From CAYMDS01 sp964576705 (GTDB lineage: Bacteria > Patescibacteriota > Microgenomatia > Levybacterales > UBA12049), in the NCBI GenBank assembly GCA_964576705.1, contig CAZNVI010000040.1, positions 1 through 10,061 on the forward strand: a stretch of DNA of 10,061 nucleotides, written 5' to 3'. The position numbers were made by a program, and so were the translations under genes. Positions within the stretch are counted from its first letter, which is position 1. Every line of letters begins with the position of its first letter. Below the pieces are notes generated by a model. That model saw only the letters and a list, made by a program, of their open reading frames with translations. It ran no database searches and had not been told where the DNA came from. This document shows, in pieces, positions 5,580 to 10,061 of the stretch.

Positions 5580-6989
5580 ATGGTTTATAAAAAAAAGACT
5601 ACACAAGCAACTGATGATGCCCCAGGTGATTTAGATCCTAAGACAGATCAACCCGAAGTTAACGCGGATGATCTAGTCGGTAATCCTGGCGGAACTGGTT
5701 CTCAAAGTGAAGTTACCGATAAGCCCTTGTCTGAAAAATCTTTTGAGCCCAATACGCTCTCGCAACCTTCAGAGAATTATCAGAATACAGATAGAAGATA
5801 TGTGCCTGAAGAAAGAGGCAATAATGGTTATCAAAGACGACCAAGGTTCGAAAGAGACAGGTTCGGTGAAGGCTCGATGAACACTCCTACTGAAGAAGTT
5901 AAAGGATATTTAGATGTTCAACCCGAAGGACATGGTTTCTTAAGACCGAAATTTATGCCTTCTTCCCGTGACATTTATATCTCCCAATCCCAAATCCGCC
6001 GTTTCATGCTAAGAGCAGGGGATTTAGTAGCTGGTGTCGCCAGACCCCCTAAAGACACAGAGCGTTATTATGGGCTTCTTAAAGTCGAGAAAGTTAATGA
6101 AATTACAGCTGAAGAATCTGTGAAGCGTCCATGGTTTGATGATCTGACACCTATATACCCTAAAAATCAATTAAGACTCGGAAGCGGTAAGAAACCTATC
6201 TCAACTCGTATAATTGATCTCGTAGCACCAATCGGATTCGGGCAGCGGGGCATGATCGTATCACCTCCGAAGGCCGGTAAAACTACCATTCTTAAAGAAA
6301 TCGCAGCAGGAATTACTACTAATTTCCCGGATGTCCATCTGATGGCAGCTTTAATCGGAGAACGTCCCGAAGAAGTGACAGATATCAGTATGTCAGTTAG
6401 GGGCGAAGTGGTCGCGTCTAATTTCGATGAACCGCCGGATCACCAAACTCGTGTTGCAGAAATAGCTTTAGATCGTGCCAAGCGTATGGTAGAAATGGGT
6501 AAAGACGTGGTCATCTTACTTGACTCGATTACAAGGTTAGCGCGCGCATATAATTTGTCAGTTGAGTCATCGGGTCGAACTCTTTCCGGGGGCTTTGATC
6601 CTGCTGCCCTGTGGCCTGCGAAAAGATTTTTCGGGGCAGCCCGCAATTGCCAGGAGGGTGGAAGTATGACGATCATAGGTACAGCACTAGTCGAGACCGG
6701 TTCCCGCATGGATGATCTTATATATGAAGAGTTTAAGGGAACAGGAAACATGGAGCTCCATTTGGAGCGAAAGTTAGCAGAGCGCAGAATTTATCCTGCA
6801 ATTAACATAGAGCGTTCAGGTACCCGCCAAGAACATCTTTTACTCTCAGAAGAAGAGTATAAGAAAGTAGTGACGATGCGCCGAATGATGGATATGTTAA
6901 ATTCTGATGAGCGCACCCAGCTTTTTATAGAAAAACTGTCTGAAACTGAAAGTAACGAAGAATTCCTAAACAATCTCGGCAAAACCTGA
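5580..6989 (+). CDS. rho: Transcription termination factor Rho
   Basis: A hexameric RNA helicase that loads on C-rich nascent RNA and releases RNA polymerase. Residues 106-180 are the OB-fold RNA-binding domain (GYLDVQPEGHGFLR, 109-122; DIYISQSQIRRF, 131-142). The RecA-like motor follows: P-loop SPPKAGKT (228-235), ERPEEVTD (261-268), Walker B VVILLDS (310-316), Q-loop region SSGRTLSGG (330-338), R-loop EEFKGTGN (383-390) and the arginine-finger segment RSGTR (412-416). From the OB-fold onward it aligns with E. coli Rho at a steady offset of 50. Two oddities: residues 1-105 are acidic, then Arg/Tyr/Asn-rich and disordered in place of the helical Rho_N bundle, and Gly260 stands where E. coli has Asp210. 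ATG 5580 is secure, as an in-frame TAG lies at 5556-5558. TGA ends the protein where the family ends. Confidence 0.97.
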   Translation: MVYKKKTTQATDDAPGDLDPKTDQPEVNADDLVGNPGGTGSQSEVTDKPLSEKSFEPNTLSQPSENYQNTDRRYVPEERGNNGYQRRPRFERDRFGEGSMNTPTEEVKGYLDVQPEGHGFLRPKFMPSSRDIYISQSQIRRFMLRAGDLVAGVARPPKDTERYYGLLKVEKVNEITAEESVKRPWFDDLTPIYPKNQLRLGSGKKPISTRIIDLVAPIGFGQRGMIVSPPKAGKTTILKEIAAGITTNFPDVHLMAALIGERPEEVTDISMSVRGEVVASNFDEPPDHQTRVAEIALDRAKRMVEMGKDVVILLDSITRLARAYNLSVESSGRTLSGGFDPAALWPAKRFFGAARNCQEGGSMTIIGTALVETGSRMDDLIYEEFKGTGNMELHLERKLAERRIYPAINIERSGTRQEHLLLSEEEYKKVVTMRRMMDMLNSDERTQLFIEKLSETESNEEFLNNLGKT

Positions 6990-7005
6990 CTTAAGTTATT
7001 CTCAT

Positions 7006-7036
7006 TTGACATTTTTTTAAAAAAATTAGATATACT
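7006..7036 (+). promoter_or_regulatory. Promoter-like element downstream of rho
   Basis: TTGACA (7006-7011) and TATACT (7031-7036) are separated by 19 bases, slightly long. GATATA at 7029-7034 gives 17. The spacer contains T7A7 (7012-7025), a rigid A-tract that would bend the DNA. Transcription from about 7043 would begin three bases before the ATG of a 29-codon frame. Its position just after rho means T7 might also stop rho transcripts, but there is no hairpin before it. Confidence 0.5.
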
Positions 7037-7045
7037 GTATTAACA

Positions 7046-7135
7046 ATGAGAAGCTTAGTGATTTATATAGCCTCTTTTCTTATTCTTCTCACGTTTACAC
7101 AGAGAATCCCTAAGCTGCATATCAAGGATAAATAG
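7046..7135 (+). CDS. Possible 29-residue membrane peptide
   Basis: The open frame starts at ATG 7046 and stops at TAG 7133-7135. Residues 1-17 (MRSLVIYIASFLILLTF) form a basic-start hydrophobic helix and 19-29 are polar and basic, so the product would be a one-span membrane peptide or a bare signal-peptide-like stretch. Support is the promoter-like element at 7006-7036, placed for an almost leaderless message as for other genes here. Against it are the short length and the lack of a ribosome binding site. The same stretch contains an inverted pair, AGCTTAG (7052-7058) and CTAAGCT (7110-7116), so the transcript could instead be a small noncoding RNA. Confidence 0.3.
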   Translation: MRSLVIYIASFLILLTFTQRIPKLHIKDK

Positions 7136-7151
7136 ATTGCTTGAGATATTC

Positions 7152-7179
7152 TTATTTTGAAAATAACCTAAATTTTTTT
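7152..7179 (+). terminator. AT-only hairpin with T7, weak terminator candidate
   Basis: TTATTT (7152-7157) can pair with AAATAA (7161-7166) around a three-base loop. A T7 run follows at 7173-7179, six bases after the stem. It could end the short transcript from 7043. The stem has no G-C pair and the T-run is displaced, so efficiency would be low. It also resembles the dyad at 4167-4184 and may be a protein-binding site instead. Confidence 0.2.
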
Positions 7180-7235
7180 GTAGTTTCACCATAAATCTAA
7201 GCACAAAGAGGGGAAAGATATGCGCGATTTTACAT

Positions 7236-7264
7236 TTGACACTACTCTATGGAATAATTAAATT
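7236..7264 (+). promoter_or_regulatory. Promoter of beta-helix protein gene
   Basis: TTGACA (7236-7241), a 17-base spacer and TAAATT (7259-7264, 4/6 match). Transcription from about 7271 would leave a leader of about 17 bases before ATG 7288, the same arrangement as at 3456 and 4220. Confidence 0.55.
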
Positions 7265-7287
7265 AACCAAACTAAATTCATTGGATT

Positions 7288-10047
7288 ATGTATTATAGAA
7301 AATTTCTAATTGTGTTATTTTTAGTTATACTGATTAGACTTACTACAGGAGTCAGTCATGCCGCTACTTATTATTTAAGTCCTGCAGGTTCAGATACCAA
7401 TCAAGGAACCCAGGCGTCTCCCTGGAAAACTATATCCAAAGCGAACAGTTCCATCGCCAGCGGAGACACTGTGATTTTAGCTGACGGCACATATTCTGCT
7501 TATGTAAAAATAAATAAGCCCAACAGTATCTGGAAAGCGTTGAATAAACATAAAGCCGTAATAGACGGCGGACTTTCGCCAACGCTGCTTAACGGACAGT
7601 GGAATAAGATAGTTCCAGCTTATAACGAGAAGTGTTCGGGAATGGGTACTTGGGTCAATCTGATTACTGTAGATACACAAAATGTAACAATTGATGGGTT
7701 GTTTCTTAAAAATTCCTGCGGAAGAGGCGTGTTGTTGAATCTAAATTCATCCGGAGCAATATTTAAAAACAATTGGGTTGACTGGACTATGCAGGCAGGA
7801 GTATTTGTAAGCGCAGAAACAAACGGTATTCAATTTACTGGAAACTATATGACAAGAAATTCATTTGGCGATGTGTATCGCGTTCTGACCACAGGCGATT
7901 ATTCTGTGAATATTTCAGCTCATATGAGCGGAAACGGTATGGTAGTGCGGGATAATGTGTTCGCGTGGGGCAGGGGTGAAATTGCAATGACTGGTGCGCG
8001 CAATCTGCTTGTCGAGAAGAATTTTATACTCGGAAATAAAAACAATTTTTATCCGGGCTGGGCGCAAAATGTAGTATTTAGAAATAATCTGGTTTATGCT
8101 CCAGAATCACGAAACACCTCAGGTACGCATTGGGAGAAGGTGGGCGACAGTACGCATAACTGGCATATGTCAACACGTAATGAAAAAACTGACCGTTGGT
8201 CTGACTATGTGAACGGACTTGATAATATCGCATACTACAACAATATCATCATCAATAATGAGATCGGATTCTCCGGTTATCATCGCGCGGGAGGGGCGTT
8301 TGTGTATTCAACCGATACGACCAAACTTTACTTCGGCTACAATACAGTTATCGCGGGTCCTGAAACAGGATCTTTATTATCTGCCAATTTCGGTAGCGTA
8401 GAAGGCGAAGATTCAAAATTAACAGGCATAGTTGAGAATAATGTTTTTGATACTAGGAAAAATCCCGGTTCGAAAGTAGGTGTGAAGTTAAGCGGTAATG
8501 ACCAGATTGTATTACGCAACAACATAATTCCAAACGACGCAGATAATAGTTTTAGCCAGTCCGGTAATATCAGAAATAATAATCCAGGACTGATTAATTC
8601 AGCTGCCAGTCTTTCTATCGTTCCTCCTCCAATAGGTGTAGATGTTCTGGACATGAGTGAGATTCTAAATGCCGTTCAGATACTTGATTATTTACCGCAA
8701 ACCAATGGAATTTCCATAAACGCGGCTATAACTTCCTCTCTAAGTTCAGACACTATTATACCCGCGGAGGCGCGAAGCGTTGATTTTTTGAGAAACAGCA
8801 GAGATACGACGCCTGATATTGGCGCGTTGGAGTATGGTTCAGAAGGTACAGGTGAACCGCCTGTAGACGGAACCAGACTTGGGATTACAGCGTATCTGCA
8901 TGGGATCGGTAACGGGGGGGATAATGTTATGCCTTCTTCGCCGGGGAATAATAATCCTTTACATAGTAATCGCGGTGTGACAATCGAGCTTTTCAACTCT
9001 CAGAATCAATCGCAGGGTTTATTGCAAGGAAATATAAGTTACAATTCATCAGGCGGTAATTTTCAGGGAGTCATAGATGCGGGCAATACGCCAGGAGGTA
9101 TTTACACTGCAAGAATCAGAAGCCTTTATTACCTTAGCAAAGCTTATTCCGGAGTCATCAATATCACGCAAGATCAACTAAACCAACTTGCGCCTGTTTA
9201 TCTAGTTGCCGGTGATGCCAATAATGACAATAGTCTATCTATTCTCGATTTTAATATAATTCTGGATTGCTATTCAGAGCTTGAGCCCCCCCGCAACTGC
9301 AACGATGCAGACAAGAGGTTATCTGCAGACTTAACTGACGATGGGGATGTGAATCAATTTGACTATAATCTCTTTTTAAGAGAGCTTTCTGTTCAGGTAG
9401 GAGATGACGATACTACGCCGCAGCCTACTTCTCCAGCTGCTACTAACACACCGCCGCAAGGTGCAACTAATACGCCTGTTCCTACAAACCCCCCTGGCGG
9501 CGGAGATGGGGAAATAAAACTCTTTGATGAAATTGTTCAATTTACTTCTTCTGATAATGGATTTCACAGACTCCATGAAGGAAATTCTCCATGGCCGGCA
9601 CATGTTCCGGTTAACTGGAAAGAGCCGGTTGATTATTTTAATACTCAGTGGCAATACCGTATTCAAGTTATTGCAAATCCTACAAATCAAGCAAGTAAAC
9701 TTCAGCTATGCTTCTGGAAGATCCCAGGCTTTGATCCTGAAAACTGTGCGTTTAACATATCACAAACTGGAATAGGTATCTATACCTATGCATCTAACCC
9801 TTCAATCAATGGTGCAAATAACGGAGGATGGGCGAGAATCTCCGGAACCGTATTGAGCTTTACAGACCCTGAAACATATCGAGCGTCTATAATACTCCGT
9901 GGTCCGGGCAACTGCGTAGTGACCACCAAAGGACAGGTGGCAAATAAATGCCCTGAGCTGTTTGATAGATTAAAAGATATGCGCTTTAAGCTTACTGTAA
10001 TTATGGTACCTGCTGGACAAAGTTTCTCAGGGTGGGGGAATTATTAG
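7288..10047 (+). CDS. Secreted right-handed beta-helix protein with dockerin-like module
   Basis: A 919-residue exported protein, probably binding or acting on polysaccharide at the cell surface. The signal peptide is 1-25 (cleavage after VSHA). YYLSPAGSDTNQGTQASPW (28-46) and GDTVILADGTY (59-69) are the usual N-terminal cap of right-handed parallel beta-helix (DUF1565-type) proteins. Coils rich in NN-V/I-F steps run to about 515. Residues 528-635 form an Ig-like domain (AYLHGIGNGG, GNNNPLHSNR). Residues 640-700 are dockerin-like: GDANNDNSLSILDFN and ADLTDDGDVNQFDYN are two EF-hand-type calcium loops, with Cys661 and Cys671 between. A Pro/Thr linker (709-737) leads to an unassigned beta-rich domain (742-919) with cysteines 808, 820, 875 and 888. 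There is no C-terminal sorting signal. No catalytic residues can be named, so lyase, hydrolase or adhesin all remain open. No cohesin is visible. Confidence 0.85.
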   Translation: MYYRKFLIVLFLVILIRLTTGVSHAATYYLSPAGSDTNQGTQASPWKTISKANSSIASGDTVILADGTYSAYVKINKPNSIWKALNKHKAVIDGGLSPTLLNGQWNKIVPAYNEKCSGMGTWVNLITVDTQNVTIDGLFLKNSCGRGVLLNLNSSGAIFKNNWVDWTMQAGVFVSAETNGIQFTGNYMTRNSFGDVYRVLTTGDYSVNISAHMSGNGMVVRDNVFAWGRGEIAMTGARNLLVEKNFILGNKNNFYPGWAQNVVFRNNLVYAPESRNTSGTHWEKVGDSTHNWHMSTRNEKTDRWSDYVNGLDNIAYYNNIIINNEIGFSGYHRAGGAFVYSTDTTKLYFGYNTVIAGPETGSLLSANFGSVEGEDSKLTGIVENNVFDTRKNPGSKVGVKLSGNDQIVLRNNIIPNDADNSFSQSGNIRNNNPGLINSAASLSIVPPPIGVDVLDMSEILNAVQILDYLPQTNGISINAAITSSLSSDTIIPAEARSVDFLRNSRDTTPDIGALEYGSEGTGEPPVDGTRLGITAYLHGIGNGGDNVMPSSPGNNNPLHSNRGVTIELFNSQNQSQGLLQGNISYNSSGGNFQGVIDAGNTPGGIYTARIRSLYYLSKAYSGVINITQDQLNQLAPVYLVAGDANNDNSLSILDFNIILDCYSELEPPRNCNDADKRLSADLTDDGDVNQFDYNLFLRELSVQVGDDDTTPQPTSPAATNTPPQGATNTPVPTNPPGGGDGEIKLFDEIVQFTSSDNGFHRLHEGNSPWPAHVPVNWKEPVDYFNTQWQYRIQVIANPTNQASKLQLCFWKIPGFDPENCAFNISQTGIGIYTYASNPSINGANNGGWARISGTVLSFTDPETYRASIILRGPGNCVVTTKGQVANKCPELFDRLKDMRFKLTVIMVPAGQSFSGWGNY

Positions 10048-10061
10048 ATTGCTGGCTAAAT

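Noticed and set aside
6440..6751. 103-codon - strand frame inside rho
   Set aside because: It is antisense to the most conserved part of Rho and is a codon-bias shadow.
6987..6989. TGA as a recoded sense codon (glycine code of some CPR lineages)
   Set aside because: TGA falls at the family's natural C-terminus of Rho, and TGA also ends the gene at 5335. No long frame needs readthrough.
7012..7025. T7A7 as an intrinsic terminator of rho
   Set aside because: T before A with no GC stem cannot form a proper terminator hairpin, and it sits as the spacer between a consensus -35 and a good -10.
8337..8996. Two - strand frames of about 100 codons inside the beta-helix gene
   Set aside because: Both overlap a clear coding frame on the + strand and have no promoter, start signal or recognisable product.
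9205..9390. Cellulosome membership from the dockerin-like domain
   Set aside because: There is no cohesin, scaffoldin or cellulase nearby, and dockerin-like repeats occur widely in proteins outside cellulosomes.

Overview
The window reads as a piece of an AT-rich bacterial genome, most likely from the Candidate Phyla Radiation (Patescibacteria), with a Microgenomates-like flavour. The clues are: a soluble TraG/VirD4-like ATPase; a four-helix-bundle (23S rRNA intervening-sequence type) gene between short AT-rich repeats; a short DUF11-type surface protein ending in a TPDTG sorting-like signal; a large secreted beta-helix protein with an Ig-like plus dockerin-like module; and genes that lack a Shine-Dalgarno sequence. 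The taxon is an inference from protein style. TGA is a normal stop (rho ends with one exactly where the family should end), so lineages that read TGA as glycine are unlikely.

Layout. 44-2257 (+): conjugation-type ATPase. 2258-2722: a possible intervening-sequence-like cassette, with a four-helix-bundle gene (2288-2674) between AT-rich repeats. 2704-3456 (-): sortase-type surface protein. 3550-3777 (-) and 3861-4160 (+): two small unknown genes that diverge from an 83-base promoter region. 4220-5335 (+): an unknown membrane protein with two hydrophobic segments and a proline-rich loop. 5580-6989 (+): transcription terminator Rho, preceded by a strong promoter and a leader of about 130 bases. 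6990-7287: 298 bases holding a promoter, a possible 29-codon membrane peptide, a dyad and a second promoter. 7288-10047 (+): a 919-residue secreted beta-helix/dockerin-like protein. No tRNA, rRNA, CRISPR array or transposase gene was seen.

How it works together. Most genes seem to be transcribed singly from sigma70-type promoters (TTGACA-like, 17-base spacer, TATAAT-like). These lie so close to the start codons that the predicted leaders are 0-17 bases, and none of the main genes has a Shine-Dalgarno sequence. Rho, with its long leader, is the exception. Three of the products look membrane-bound or secreted, so much of the window serves the cell surface. I do not see one coherent multi-gene system. 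The most interesting points are the repeat-bounded four-helix-bundle cassette, the unusual Rho (disordered N-terminus, Gly in place of Asp beside the catalytic Glu, C-rich leader), the unknown two-hydrophobic-segment protein, and the unassigned C-terminal domain of the beta-helix protein.
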